52,266 bases of DNA from Alphaproteobacteria bacterium (GCA_004293935.1 RDZH01000022.1:1-52266); one strand, 5' to 3'; counted from the stretch's first letter, positions 35,914 through 44,763 are shown. Numbers and translations: made by a program. The notes: generated from the sequence alone by a model not told the origin.

Positions 35914-36606
35914 TTACTCCACAGGATAAATACGCGTTTTTGAAGGACGCACACGTTCATGCACTTGCCCATCCGCAATTTCTAAAATATGGTGCTTGCT
36001 CTGCTCCATAAGACGCGGATCATGGGTAGCAATGAACACGGTTGCCCCTTGCTGGTTTAGCACATCAAAGAGGTACATCACTTTTTTACTAAGCTCTGGG
36101 TCAAGATTCCCCGTTGGCTCATCCGCAAGAATAATCGAGGGGTTATTAATCACCGCCCGCGCAATCGCAACACGTTGTTTTTCTCCGCCCGAAAGCATCA
36201 CAGGTAGGCTATCACGATGATGTTCCAGATGCACCCAATGCAATAATTCTTCGGTTTTTCTGCGATATTCCCTAGGGGAAACACCCATAACTTTTTGTGG
36301 CAAGGCGATATTTTCCGCAACCGTCAAATGATTAAATAGACGATAATTTTGATACACGCACCCAATGCGTCGACGCACTAACGGCAACACATCACGCCCC
36401 AAATGCGCAACATTTTGTCCGAACATAAACACATCCCCTTGCGAGGGCAACATATTCAAACTAAGGATATTCAACAAGGTTGATTTACCCGCCCCGCTGC
36501 GCCCTGTGAGCAAATAATAGCCACCTGCACGCAAAGAAAAATTGACATCACGCAAAATAGGCTGGTGTGATGCATAGCTTTTGAAGACATGTTGGCAGGT
36601 GATCAT
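35914..36606 (-). CDS. ftsE: Cell division ATP-binding protein FtsE
   Basis: 230 aa ABC ATPase. Walker A GRSGAGKST, signature LSGGEKQRV, Walker B IILADEPTG and the H-loop THD are intact. With FtsX it activates periplasmic amidases at the septum. It is normally followed by ftsX, but here the next gene on this strand is not ftsX: a convergent nitrilase gene ends 1 base away. The divergent zinc-ribbon gene upstream is the conserved neighbour of ftsE in alphaproteobacteria, supporting FtsE over other LolD-like ATPases. Confidence 0.82.
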   Translation of the reverse strand: MITCQHVFKSYASHQPILRDVNFSLRAGGYYLLTGRSGAGKSTLLNILSLNMLPSQGDVFMFGQNVAHLGRDVLPLVRRRIGCVYQNYRLFNHLTVAENIALPQKVMGVSPREYRRKTEELLHWVHLEHHRDSLPVMLSGGEKQRVAIARAVINNPSIILADEPTGNLDPELSKKVMYLFDVLNQQGATVFIATHDPRLMEQSKHHILEIADGQVHERVRPSKTRIYPVE

Positions 36607-36737
36607 GAGGGGAAAAATATAAGGTTGTGTTTATCAAATGTTGTAGATATGTTATGCCCGAAACTGAATATAATGACAACTGCAAAGTTCGTTGTCTTTG
36701 CGATTTACTTTTAGACTCTACATGATAATGTGTAAGC

Positions 36738-37832
36738 ATGACGTTAAAATATCTCGCTTGTCCTCATTGTTCTAGCACCTTTCGTATCCCTGTTGCCGCT
36801 TTAAGTGATGCAGGGAAAACGGTGCGTTGTTCCCAATGCGCCCATGAATGGCACGCCAAGCCGTCAGATTTATTTGATTCGATGCTGGATCGCATCTTGG
36901 TTGATAGCAATGATAAAGCAAAAGCGCACGAAACCGTGAAGGAATTATCTCCGCTTGATGCCTTAAACGCGCTCTTAAATGATGCAGAACATGCAGAACA
37001 ATCTGCCATCCTCGATCCTGAGATTAAAGAGCTGATTGAGCATGTCTCCGCCTTTACCAAAAAACATACACAAACTGTTGCGGAAGAAGAAATCGTCAAT
37101 CCGTTAGAAGATTTGTTTGGCGATTTCCCAACTGCACCTGCCGCCCCCATTATTGCAGAACAGCCCGCCATTGCTACAGAAGAATCCGTTGCCCCAACAG
37201 AGCCAAAGCTAGAGTCAGAGCCAGAGCCAAAAAACCATTGGTCAGATATTGTCCTTGAAGAAGCGAAAGAGGAAAAGTTCGACCCTGATCTTGAAAAGAA
37301 ACTTGAAAAACTCTCTACACTCAATCCCATGGCAGCCGCCATGCAGGAAGCGGCATTGATTGCGGAACAAAATCAACGCACCAAAATCCGCCTCTTATTC
37401 ATTGCTAATGCTGCATCTTTTCTTATCATGTTGTTCTTAAGTGTAGTGGCATTTCGTGACTCCATCATTCCTGCCGTACCGGGGATGAGTGCCTTTTATG
37501 AAATGATTGGGTTTGCCTCCTCACATACGGTGACGTTAGCGGAAGTCGATTATGATCGTAATCGTGCAGAGAATAATCGTTGGCGTTATGTGGTACGTGG
37601 CGTGATGGTCAATCAAGGTAAAGAAACCGTGGCCATGCCCACATTACGCGCCCGACTCTTCACCCAAAATGGCGTATTGCTCAATGAATGGAACATTGAA
37701 CAAAAAGGCAGCATCATTGAATCAGGGGAAAGCGTACCGTTCACGACACGTAACTTATACAGCACGGCGCAAAATGCTGCTGTTCTTTCCGTTGATGCAG
37801 GCAGTCCTGTGGAAATATTATTAAGGAAATAA
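36738..37832 (+). CDS. MJ0042-type zinc-ribbon membrane protein
   Basis: 364 aa. An N-terminal zinc ribbon (CPHC about 8-11 and CSQC about 32-35, the CxxC...CxxC pair), a long acidic Glu/Ala/Pro-rich linker (to about 210), one membrane helix (about 217-240, LLFIANAASFLIMLFLSVVAF) and a C-terminal periplasmic domain resembling DUF3426. Function is not known; the family is commonly divergent from ftsE in alphaproteobacteria. It is followed 2 bases later by hpt. Confidence 0.85.
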   Translation: MTLKYLACPHCSSTFRIPVAALSDAGKTVRCSQCAHEWHAKPSDLFDSMLDRILVDSNDKAKAHETVKELSPLDALNALLNDAEHAEQSAILDPEIKELIEHVSAFTKKHTQTVAEEEIVNPLEDLFGDFPTAPAAPIIAEQPAIATEESVAPTEPKLESEPEPKNHWSDIVLEEAKEEKFDPDLEKKLEKLSTLNPMAAAMQEAALIAEQNQRTKIRLLFIANAASFLIMLFLSVVAFRDSIIPAVPGMSAFYEMIGFASSHTVTLAEVDYDRNRAENNRWRYVVRGVMVNQGKETVAMPTLRARLFTQNGVLLNEWNIEQKGSIIESGESVPFTTRNLYSTAQNAAVLSVDAGSPVEILLRK

Positions 37833-37834
37833 TC

Positions 37835-38386
37835 ATGGGATTTATTAGACCTGACGATTATCGCGCCCCCGAACTCATTACGCCGCTTTTTACTGCTGAG
37901 CAGATTGCTACAACACAATCCAAACTTGCGCGTTCCATCCGACAAGAATTGGGGCAAGAGTTGTTGGTTATGGGCTTACTCAAAGGCAGCTTTGTGTTTA
38001 TTGCTGATTTAGTGCGCGCCATGCATCATCGTGGATGCACCCCGCAAATTGATTTTATGACCCTCTCCAGCTATGGCAATGACAAAGAAAGCAGCGGTGC
38101 AGTGCGCATGATGAGCGCGCATCATGATGATTTGGAAGGTAAGCCCATATTATTGGTGGATGATATTCTTGAATCTGGGCGCACCCTTAGCTTTGCCAAG
38201 CAATGGCTGTTTGATCGTGGTGCTGCATCCGTGCATGTCTGCGTGCTATTGGATAAGCCCCATAAACGCGTTATGCCCATAGAGGCAGATTATGTCGGCT
38301 TTACCATTGAAGACCAGTTTGTCGTTGGCTACGGCCTCGATTATGCGGGCTATTATCGTGAGCTACCCTTCATCGGCGCACTTTAA
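37835..38386 (+). CDS. hpt: Hypoxanthine phosphoribosyltransferase
   Basis: 183 aa purine-salvage enzyme. The PRPP-binding loop is ILLVDDILESGRTL, GLLKGSFVFIADL is the flexible N-terminal loop, and DFMTLSSYG precedes the mobile loop. DYVGFTIEDQFVVGYGLDY is the nucleobase region. Full length. It starts 2 bases after the zinc-ribbon gene, so the two are co-transcribed. Confidence 0.94.
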   Translation: MGFIRPDDYRAPELITPLFTAEQIATTQSKLARSIRQELGQELLVMGLLKGSFVFIADLVRAMHHRGCTPQIDFMTLSSYGNDKESSGAVRMMSAHHDDLEGKPILLVDDILESGRTLSFAKQWLFDRGAASVHVCVLLDKPHKRVMPIEADYVGFTIEDQFVVGYGLDYAGYYRELPFIGAL

Positions 38387-38423
38387 TTCCCCCTATGGGG
38401 TGGATTAGTTTATAACGTGAATC

Positions 38424-38452
38424 TTGACATGCTTTCTAAAATATCATATCGT
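38424..38452 (+). promoter_or_regulatory. Candidate promoter of the lipoprotein pair
   Basis: TTGACA (38424-38429), 17-base spacer, TATCGT (38447-38452). A CCCC-TAT-GGGG hairpin at about 38390 separates it from hpt. Confidence 0.4.
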
Positions 38453-38478
38453 TCTCACTCAAAGAATAGAGAAAAACA

Positions 38479-39033
38479 ATGAAATCATTATTGGCATTAA
38501 TAGCGTTATTTTCACTTTCTGCATGTAATCAGCCTTTGCCATCTGGTGAAATGGTTCCTATGACACAGATATACGGTCAACTTCCAAAAAATAATGCATT
38601 AGAAAGATCAATTACCTTAGGTAAGGTCAGTGTTTTAGAAAATGCTGAAACAGGTGGATTTATTACACCAGAAAATTATCAAGAAGCAATTTCAACTGCG
38701 CTCTTAACTTCTGGCATGAAAACTAGGTCTGAAGATAAAGCAAAATATACTTTGGATGCAGAACTCATAGATTATGATAACCCATTTGCATTCTTTGAGA
38801 CCACGATAAAGTACAAGGCACGCTATATATTGCGCCAAACAGATACTGGCAGAATCGCGCTCGATGAAACGGTCTCCATTCCCTATACTGCCAAATTTGC
38901 CGAATCTCCCGATAGCGCGCAGCGGCTGAGAATTGCTATCGTAAAAGCAGTGCGTGAAAATATCACCCATATGCTTCGGGTGCTTGCCTCTAAAACACAC
39001 AAAGACTTATCTGGGAAAGGAAAAAAATCATGA
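38479..39033 (+). CDS. Lipoprotein of unknown function
   Basis: 184 aa with a clear lipoprotein signal (MKSLLALIALFSLSAC, lipobox LSAC). The mature part carries a mixed alpha/beta region with ITLGKVSVLENAETGGFITPE and ends in a Lys-rich tail. The arrangement ITLG..V....., a predicted beta-helix-beta pattern and a C-terminal helix resembles small outer-membrane assembly lipoproteins in general, but I do not recognise the family. It overlaps the next lipoprotein gene by 4 bases, so they likely work together. Confidence 0.7.
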   Translation: MKSLLALIALFSLSACNQPLPSGEMVPMTQIYGQLPKNNALERSITLGKVSVLENAETGGFITPENYQEAISTALLTSGMKTRSEDKAKYTLDAELIDYDNPFAFFETTIKYKARYILRQTDTGRIALDETVSIPYTAKFAESPDSAQRLRIAIVKAVRENITHMLRVLASKTHKDLSGKGKKS

Positions 39034-39539
39034 AAAAAACCATGTCTGCACTCTCTGTTGTACTCCTTCTCTGTGGGTGCGCAAAACAAGATGGGTTAAG
39101 TCAATATAACTACAATGATGTTGGGCAAAGCACTCTTGTAGAATTTGGCACTATTGTGAATGCCCGTGAAGTTGGGATTACGGGACAAAATTCTGGGGCT
39201 GGTGCTTTGGTGGGTGCGGGTGTTGGTGCTGGTGCGGGATCGTATGCAGGTGGCGGCAGCGGAACGGCATGGGCTATGGTCGGAGGTGCATTGGCAGGAG
39301 CTGCTATTGGTGCTATTGCGGAACAATCAGCCGCAGATAGCAAAGGAATGGAATACACAGTAACCAAGGAAAATGGTCAAACCGTCACTGTTGTTCAGAA
39401 TATGAACAAAGAAGATAGGATATTGCAATCAGGGGAACGCGTCATGGTGCAAATCTCAGGAAGCTATCAACGGGTTCTTCCAGCTAATAATTTACCCGAG
39501 CAAATCAAACGTCCCAAAGGCATAAAAGTGGTTGACTAA
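39030..39539 (+). CDS. Glycine-zipper outer-membrane lipoprotein, SlyB/17-kDa-antigen-like
   Basis: 169 aa. Signal and lipobox LLCGC, then a 2TM glycine zipper (about 50-95) made of GAGALVGAGVGAGAGSYAGG and GGALAGAAIGAIAE, then a soluble C-terminal domain (MEYTVTKENGQTVTVVQ). This is the pattern of SlyB and the rickettsial 17-kDa antigen, outer-membrane proteins that stabilise the envelope. It overlaps the preceding lipoprotein by 4 bases. Confidence 0.85.
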   Translation: MKKTMSALSVVLLLCGCAKQDGLSQYNYNDVGQSTLVEFGTIVNAREVGITGQNSGAGALVGAGVGAGAGSYAGGGSGTAWAMVGGALAGAAIGAIAEQSAADSKGMEYTVTKENGQTVTVVQNMNKEDRILQSGERVMVQISGSYQRVLPANNLPEQIKRPKGIKVVD

Positions 39540-39607
39540 TACTACAGCGCATTACGTACAGTTGAAGATAATCCCCCCCCCTTTACGCAACACACTATAA
39601 TTTAATC

Positions 39608-39636
39608 TTGTCAAATCCAGTAAACTACGCTATACA
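39608..39636 (+). promoter_or_regulatory. tRNA-Leu promoter
   Basis: TTGTCA (39608-39613), 17-base spacer, TATACA (39631-39636). The predicted start near 39643 is 3 bases before the twin-hairpin repeat, so the whole repeat would be the 5' leader of the tRNA precursor. Confidence 0.55.
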
Positions 39637-39645
39637 TACTTATCT

Positions 39646-39764
39646 ATACTCATCGCACATGAAGATGCTTCGCATCAACATGTGGAAAAGATGAGTATTT
39701 TTAATAAGATATACCCTTCATTTCATGTCAAGGACTCAACTCCTTGCAATGGAATCAGTATATA
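39646..39764 (-). repeat. Twin-hairpin repeat, copy 2 (upstream of tRNA-Leu)
   Basis: Reverse orientation to the other copies. First hairpin (39646-39698): ATACTCATC/GATGAGTAT outside and ACATG/CATGT inside. Second (39709-39764): ATATACCC at the left, a decayed right arm, and AGGACT/TCCTT inside. It ends 2 bases before the tRNA-Leu gene. Confidence 0.75.
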
Positions 39765-39765
39765 T

Positions 39766-39850
39766 GCGGATATGGTGAAACTGGTAGACACGCTAGGTTT
39801 AGGTTCTAGTGCCGCGAGGCATGGGGGTTCAAGTCCCTCTATCCGCACCA
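39766..39850 (+). tRNA. tRNA-Leu (anticodon UAG)
   Basis: 85 bases including the encoded CCA. Acceptor GCGGATA/TATCCGC, anticodon stem CTAGG/TTCTAG around TTTAGGT, so the anticodon is TAG. A long variable arm (GTGCCGCGAGGCAT) is typical of tRNA-Leu. The T arm contains GGTTCAAGTCC. The chemoreceptor gene on the opposite strand ends 18 bases downstream. Confidence 0.95.
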
Positions 39851-39867
39851 CCTTATCAAAACGCACA

Positions 39868-40860
39868 TTACACGACGCGCTGAATAATCTGGGTGAGCGC
39901 ACTACATAGAGTCGATGCCTTTTGCATATTTGCCGATACTTCACGCGTCACGATGCTCTGCTCCTCTATTGCCGATGCAACCGATCCAATGGCTTGGCGT
40001 ACCGATGCCGTACTATCATTCACATTGGTTGCCTGTTGCGACACTTGCTCAGATGTTTCTTGTAAGTTTTTGATTTGCTTGACAATATCATCCGTTGCTT
40101 GACTCACTTGCCCTGCCAATGCTTTCACTTCTGAAGCCACGACAGCAAAACCCTTACCCGCCTCACCCGCACGCGCCGCTTCAATCGTTGCGTTCAGTGC
40201 CAATAAATTCACCTGCCCCGCAATACCACGAATAATTTGGACGACTTTCTCCATCGATTTCGTAATGCCTTGCAACGCAACAATTTTTTCATGATTCGAT
40301 TGCATATTTTGCGCAATCGTCACCACCGATGTTTTAGATGTTGCCATATTATTGCTAATTTCATAAACAGAGGCGGTAAGCTCCTCCGATGCCGCTGCAA
40401 CCGATTGAATAATTGATTGCATATCTTGTGCATGATGCTGCATTTCTTGACGCGCTAATTTTTGCTGTGTCACATCTTGTGCATATTTGATCGCTTTGTA
40501 CGGACGATTAAACTCATCAAACACACACAGATACGAAGCGCGAATCCATATGGCTTGCCCTTGCTTGGTATAGCGCAAGAATTCATCCACAAAATACTCA
40601 CCCGAGCCAATACGCCGCCAGAATTCAGCATATTCAGGCGATGCCGTATAGGCAGGATCACAGAAAATACGATGATGCTTGCCTTGAATCTCATGCAAAT
40701 GATAGCCCAAGGCTTTAAGAAAGTTGCTGTTTGCCGTGCGAATAGTTCCATCAAGTTCAAATTCAATCACGGCATAGACACTATCTAACGCCTTTACCCT
40801 TGCAATCGCATCTTTGTACGGATCAACCGCTTCTTTTTGATTTTGTACCGATGATTCCAT
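39868..40860 (-). CDS. Soluble PAS-domain methyl-accepting chemotaxis protein
   Basis: 330 aa without any membrane segment. An N-terminal PAS domain (about 20-140, Aer-like, with [17 protein letters not shown] and [17 protein letters not shown]) is followed by a short receptor signalling region (about 150-330) whose hairpin tip is [21 protein letters not shown], flanked by [12 protein letters not shown]. It likely senses an internal redox or energy signal and contacts CheA/CheW. A GAGGAG site precedes the ATG. Shorter than classical receptors, and it has no CheR-binding tail. Confidence 0.9.
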   Translation of the reverse strand: MESSVQNQKEAVDPYKDAIARVKALDSVYAVIEFELDGTIRTANSNFLKALGYHLHEIQGKHHRIFCDPAYTASPEYAEFWRRIGSGEYFVDEFLRYTKQGQAIWIRASYLCVFDEFNRPYKAIKYAQDVTQQKLARQEMQHHAQDMQSIIQSVAAASEELTASVYEISNNMATSKTSVVTIAQNMQSNHEKIVALQGITKSMEKVVQIIRGIAGQVNLLALNATIEAARAGEAGKGFAVVASEVKALAGQVSQATDDIVKQIKNLQETSEQVSQQATNVNDSTASVRQAIGSVASAIEEQSIVTREVSANMQKASTLCSALTQIIQRVV

Positions 40861-40964
40861 ATACTCCTCACAATTTAATCTTATCTGTGAGTATGATCCG
40901 AAACAATGAAGAAACTATTGCATTTTTTGATGAAACATGCTTTTTTTAATAGCATCACAACATA

Positions 40965-41084
40965 ATATACCCATTTCACTTGAAGGACTTGAGTCCTTAT
41001 AAGTGAAATGAAGGGTATATCTTACTCAAAAATACTCATCTTTTCCACATGTAGATACTACGCATCTTCATGTGCGATGAGTAT
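40965..41084 (+). repeat. Twin-hairpin repeat, copy 3 (reads into pgeF)
   Basis: Best-preserved copy. First hairpin (40965-41020): ATATACCC/GGGTATAT outside, TTCACTT/AAGTGAA and AAGGACT/AGTCCTT inside. Second (41032-41084): ATACTCATC/GATGAGTAT and ACATG/CATGT. It overlaps the last codons of pgeF. Confidence 0.8.
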
Positions 41085-41849
41085 AGCGGATAATTGTCGC
41101 CCATAATCATCTTCTTTGCGATGCGTGGCGCGACGAAAGCTAAAATAACGCGCTTCATCCACATAAGTATCATGCGGCATGGTATGGATATGTTCAGGAA
41201 GAAGCCCGCATAAGAGAAGTTGCTGCGCCACATAGGCTTTATTATCAAATAAATAATGCGCTTCTGATGCAGGGGAAGGTACAAAAAAACGTGCATGACT
41301 CGCATCTTGTTCTAAGAAAACCTCTCGGAACGCCGCATCTACCTCATAGGATGGCTGCGCAATGGACGGACCTGTAGCAGCACAGATGCGTGCTGGATGC
41401 GCCCCAAGCGTACACATCGCCTTAATGGTGGATTGCACAATGCCTGCCCACGCTCCTTTCCACCCTGCATGGGCTGCACCAATGACACCCGCCTCAGGAT
41501 CATGTAGTAAAATAGGCACACAATCCGCACTCAACACACCAAGAATCAAACCGGGCTGCTTCGTCACCAACGCATCCGCTTCAGGGGCATCATGAGATTG
41601 ATAGGGAGCATCGACGACCAAACAGCTATCACTATGAATCTGCTTCAGCGTGAGCAACTGCGATGGTGCAGTCTGAAAATAGCCTTGGGCAATTGCATCG
41701 CGGTTATGCTGCACTGCATCACGCGCATCCGCTGAACCATACGCAACATTGAGTGACGCATAGATGCCCGTACTCACGCCACCTGTGCGCGCAAAAAATC
41801 CGTGACGCACGCGGGATAATAAGGGAGAACAAAGAATATCAGCTATCAT
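41058..41849 (-). CDS. pgeF: PgeF/YfiH laccase-domain protein (purine nucleoside phosphorylase-like)
   Basis: 263 aa from the ATG at 41849, preferred over 41864 because GAGG lies 9 bases upstream. Known homologues act as purine nucleoside phosphorylases and are linked to peptidoglycan editing. The Zn/Cu-site residues are in TLKQIHSD, LSADCVPILL and GAAHAGWKGA; RATHRKEDDYGRQLSAI is the usual C-terminal end. The last codons (ILIAHEDA) come from the twin-hairpin repeat, so the natural C terminus has been replaced or extended. Confidence 0.92.
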   Translation of the reverse strand: MIADILCSPLLSRVRHGFFARTGGVSTGIYASLNVAYGSADARDAVQHNRDAIAQGYFQTAPSQLLTLKQIHSDSCLVVDAPYQSHDAPEADALVTKQPGLILGVLSADCVPILLHDPEAGVIGAAHAGWKGAWAGIVQSTIKAMCTLGAHPARICAATGPSIAQPSYEVDAAFREVFLEQDASHARFFVPSPASEAHYLFDNKAYVAQQLLLCGLLPEHIHTMPHDTYVDEARYFSFRRATHRKEDDYGRQLSAILIAHEDA

Positions 41850-41914
41850 ACATACCAACCTCATCGAACCATGTTGTCCGCAACGTTAGCCTTTGCACCC
41901 CCACTCTGTCAAGT

Positions 41915-41936
41915 GTTGCATGAACTTTGATGCAAC
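41915..41936. promoter_or_regulatory. Inverted repeat upstream of pgeF
   Basis: GTTGCAT (41915-41921) and ATGCAAC (41930-41936) with an 8-base spacer in the 207-base gap between pgeF and the divergent cckA genes. Could be an operator; no regulator is known. Confidence 0.4.
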
Positions 41937-42019
41937 GCTTCTTATAAATCCGCTTGAAAAAGCATATGATTTTGCTGCAAGGATACGTATTTTCATAACA
42001 GATGCATCGCAAATCTTGT

Positions 42020-42035
42020 TATACTCTATAGAGTA
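42020..42035 (+). promoter_or_regulatory. Palindrome over a -10 box, upstream of the cckA pair
   Basis: Perfect 14-bp palindrome TACTCTATAGAGTA (42022-42035) starting inside TATACT (42020-42025). The ATG at 42057 has GAGGGAAC upstream. The arrangement suggests a repressor site at the start of transcription; no good -35 is visible. Confidence 0.4.
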
Positions 42036-42056
42036 CATGCATGAGGGAACATTGAT

Positions 42057-43034
42057 ATGGTGCGTTATTACGAAGTTGGGATTGATCCACGATTCATTGC
42101 CGAATCTGATTTTGTGCATCGCAAACGTCATGGTACTGTGACACGATGTATTGTCTATTACCTTGCGGGTATTTTTTCCTTATTCTGCCTCTATTTCATG
42201 CGCAATATTATAGGGCATGATCTCGTATATCTTGGTGCATCTGTCGGTGTATTGCTGCTTTTGATGTTTTATTCTATCGGTTATGTCCAACGCAATCTTG
42301 ATTTAGTGACCTCGATTGAATTTCAAAACGCGCTTTTTTCTTCCGCATTTCGGGAAGGTAAATTATTCTCGATGATTGTTGGAAATAATGATCAGATGTA
42401 TTATGCCGATCCGGGATTTTACCGCATGTTCCCTGATCTTGCTAAACGTAACGCGCAAGTGGTGGATGAAATTGTCAAAAACTCTGAGCATGTGCAGGAA
42501 AATCTTGAGAAACTCAACAAAGCCTTTGTTGAACGCACCACCCAAGCCTTAGATATTTTTGTGGAGCATGATGCGCAAATCATCAAGGCTCGCATGTTGA
42601 TTATCCCACTACCGCGTCCTTCTGGCTATTTCTTCGTGAGTGCGCGTAAATTCTGGGAGCAACGCGCCTCGGATCAATATGATGCACTGTCACCTGAGAC
42701 GTTGCATGTTGTCAATAGTTTGGTGGGCAGCATGGATGATATGACCTATGTTGTTAATGAACAAGGCACGTTGGTTGCTGCTTCAAGTGCATTTTTGGAT
42801 TTATTAGAGCATAGCAACATGAATGATGTCATCCATAAACCCGTACTCGAATTGCTCGATCAACCCCAAGATCATCATCCGATGCAATTCTTAGCGCATA
42901 ATGTGCATGAGGGTAAGCACGTGGTATGGCGTAGCAAAGAAGGTAATATACGGCATACGAAAGTCATGCACAAACGCTTCAACAGCGATAAACGCAATCA
43001 TGCATTAATTCTAGGCAAAGTGGTCATGGCATAA
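42057..43034 (+). CDS. CckA-like sensor half: two membrane helices plus a PAS-like region
   Basis: 325 aa. Two membrane segments (about 30-47 and 56-74) and a cytoplasmic part with two PAS-like blocks (about 100-190 with FSMIVGNNDQMYYADPGFYRM-type residues, and 220-320 with YVVNEQGTLVAASSAFLDLL). It lacks a kinase domain. The next gene, 1 base after the stop and in a different frame, carries PAS, kinase and receiver domains. Together (866 aa) they match the layout of a single CckA. It probably recruits or regulates the kinase half at the membrane. Confidence 0.7.
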   Translation: MVRYYEVGIDPRFIAESDFVHRKRHGTVTRCIVYYLAGIFSLFCLYFMRNIIGHDLVYLGASVGVLLLLMFYSIGYVQRNLDLVTSIEFQNALFSSAFREGKLFSMIVGNNDQMYYADPGFYRMFPDLAKRNAQVVDEIVKNSEHVQENLEKLNKAFVERTTQALDIFVEHDAQIIKARMLIIPLPRPSGYFFVSARKFWEQRASDQYDALSPETLHVVNSLVGSMDDMTYVVNEQGTLVAASSAFLDLLEHSNMNDVIHKPVLELLDQPQDHHPMQFLAHNVHEGKHVVWRSKEGNIRHTKVMHKRFNSDKRNHALILGKVVMA

Positions 43035-43035
43035 T

Positions 43036-44661
43036 ATGTTTTTCTTGAGCAAAGGACGAGAAGATCGCAGCGAATTCATCCGCACCTTTCTTGCGCACTC
43101 CCCTATACCCATGGTGGAGGTTGATCGCAATATCACCCTATTAGCGGTGAATCATGCGATGCGCAAATTGCTTGGGCATCATGATTTATCATCCGTTGCA
43201 CTCATCGGGCAGCCTTTGTTGAGCTTTATCCATGAGCATGAACGGCATGAATTACCGCAACAAATTGCCCGTGTATTCAAGGCAAATGAATCGGAAACCA
43301 TGCATTTTCCGCTTTCTTTTCCGCATATGAATAAGAAAGGGGAATCGATCCACACCTTAGTCTATTCCTCTCCTACTAATCATGAAAACACGCTCAATTC
43401 AGAAAGTATCTTTTTATTTTTCATTGACATAAGCGATAAGAAAAATCTTGAACTTCGCTTTGTGCATTCCCAAAAGATGCAGGCAGTTGGGCAATTAGCG
43501 GGGGGGATTGCCCATGATTTCAACAATCTTCTCACCGCCATCATTGGCTTTTGCGATCTTCTCTTAATGCGCCATTCTGCAGGAGACCCCTCCTTTGCTG
43601 ATATTATGCAGATTAAACAAAATTCGAATCGTGCTGCCAATCTGGTACGTCACTTATTAGCCTTTTCCCGCAAACAAACCTTGCAACCGCGCAAAATCGA
43701 TTTAATTGATTTCATGTCGGATCTCTCTGTATTATTGCGTCGTTTAATTGGTGAAAACATTGAATTAAATATTGATTATCCCCGCCATTTATGGGCAATT
43801 CGCGTTGATCAAAGCCAACTGGAACAAGTCTTGATTAATCTTGCTGTCAATGCCCGCGATGCCATGCCTTCGGGTGGCGTACTCACCATTCAAATTCGGG
43901 ATGTGTCCGTGAAGGATGCTAGCTCACTCGATGGGCAATTACGCGCCATTGCCCAAGAAGATGCCATCACGGCAGGTGATTATGCCGTTATCACCGTCAC
44001 GGATAATGGTACGGGCATTCCCGATGATGTCATTGACAACATCTTTGAACCGTTTTTTACCACCAAGGAAATGGGGCATGGTACAGGGCTTGGGCTTTCC
44101 ACCGTCTATGGTATCATCAAACAAACGGGTGGGTATATTTATTTCAAAAGCCAAGAGGGATTAGGAACGAGTTTTTCGCTTTTTGTGCCTCGATTCATCG
44201 AAGAGAAGGAAACCATGACAGGACGCGAAGGACTGGATGTGCGCGAAATGAAAGATTTAACAGGCACAGCAACCATCTTACTTGTGGAGGATGAGACATC
44301 CTTGCGTATCTTCGCGGTGCGCGCACTCACCAATAAGGGCTATCATGTTTTGGAGGCAGATTGCGCAGAAAGTGCCATTGAGATCTACGAAACCCACAAA
44401 GATGCTATTCAGGTGATTATCACGGATGTAGTCATGCCCGGCATGAATGGTCCAACTATGGTGGAATTGCTCGATGAGAAATTTGCGGATACCATGCATA
44501 ATGTGCATGTCATTTTCATGTCGGGATACACCGAAGATGCGTTTGTTGACGGTTATGAAAGCAACCGTGAGTTTAATTTCCTTTCAAAACCATTCACCTT
44601 GGCACAACTTGCCACCAAGATCAAAGAGCTATCGCTTCCTTCTTATGCAGAAACATCATGA
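43036..44661 (+). CDS. cckA: CckA-like hybrid histidine kinase half (PAS, kinase, receiver)
   Basis: 541 aa and soluble. PAS (about 12-135), HisKA with His160 in [11 protein letters not shown], HATPase_c (about 255-385, N-box VNARDAM, G boxes DNGTGIP and GTGLGLSTV) and a receiver (about 412-530) with Asp464 in [11 protein letters not shown]. The [13 protein letters not shown] box and kinase-receiver order are those of CckA, the essential phosphorelay kinase controlling CtrA, and it sits next to flagellar genes. It starts 1 base after the preceding stop with no ribosome site; reinitiation is likely. No membrane helix, unlike a normal CckA. Confidence 0.85.
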   Translation: MFFLSKGREDRSEFIRTFLAHSPIPMVEVDRNITLLAVNHAMRKLLGHHDLSSVALIGQPLLSFIHEHERHELPQQIARVFKANESETMHFPLSFPHMNKKGESIHTLVYSSPTNHENTLNSESIFLFFIDISDKKNLELRFVHSQKMQAVGQLAGGIAHDFNNLLTAIIGFCDLLLMRHSAGDPSFADIMQIKQNSNRAANLVRHLLAFSRKQTLQPRKIDLIDFMSDLSVLLRRLIGENIELNIDYPRHLWAIRVDQSQLEQVLINLAVNARDAMPSGGVLTIQIRDVSVKDASSLDGQLRAIAQEDAITAGDYAVITVTDNGTGIPDDVIDNIFEPFFTTKEMGHGTGLGLSTVYGIIKQTGGYIYFKSQEGLGTSFSLFVPRFIEEKETMTGREGLDVREMKDLTGTATILLVEDETSLRIFAVRALTNKGYHVLEADCAESAIEIYETHKDAIQVIITDVVMPGMNGPTMVELLDEKFADTMHNVHVIFMSGYTEDAFVDGYESNREFNFLSKPFTLAQLATKIKELSLPSYAETS

Positions 44662-44763
44662 TAATCAAAAAAAGACGATTTTTTTAACCTTTTATCAGCT
44701 TTTACAGCGTAAGAACATTGGGTAGACTATCAATAACATACCATCACTACGGAGATTAGATTT

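Noticed and set aside
36764-37342. 192-aa minus-strand open frame opposite the zinc-ribbon gene
   Set aside because: Serine-rich antisense shadow; the plus-strand protein has a clear zinc ribbon and membrane helix.
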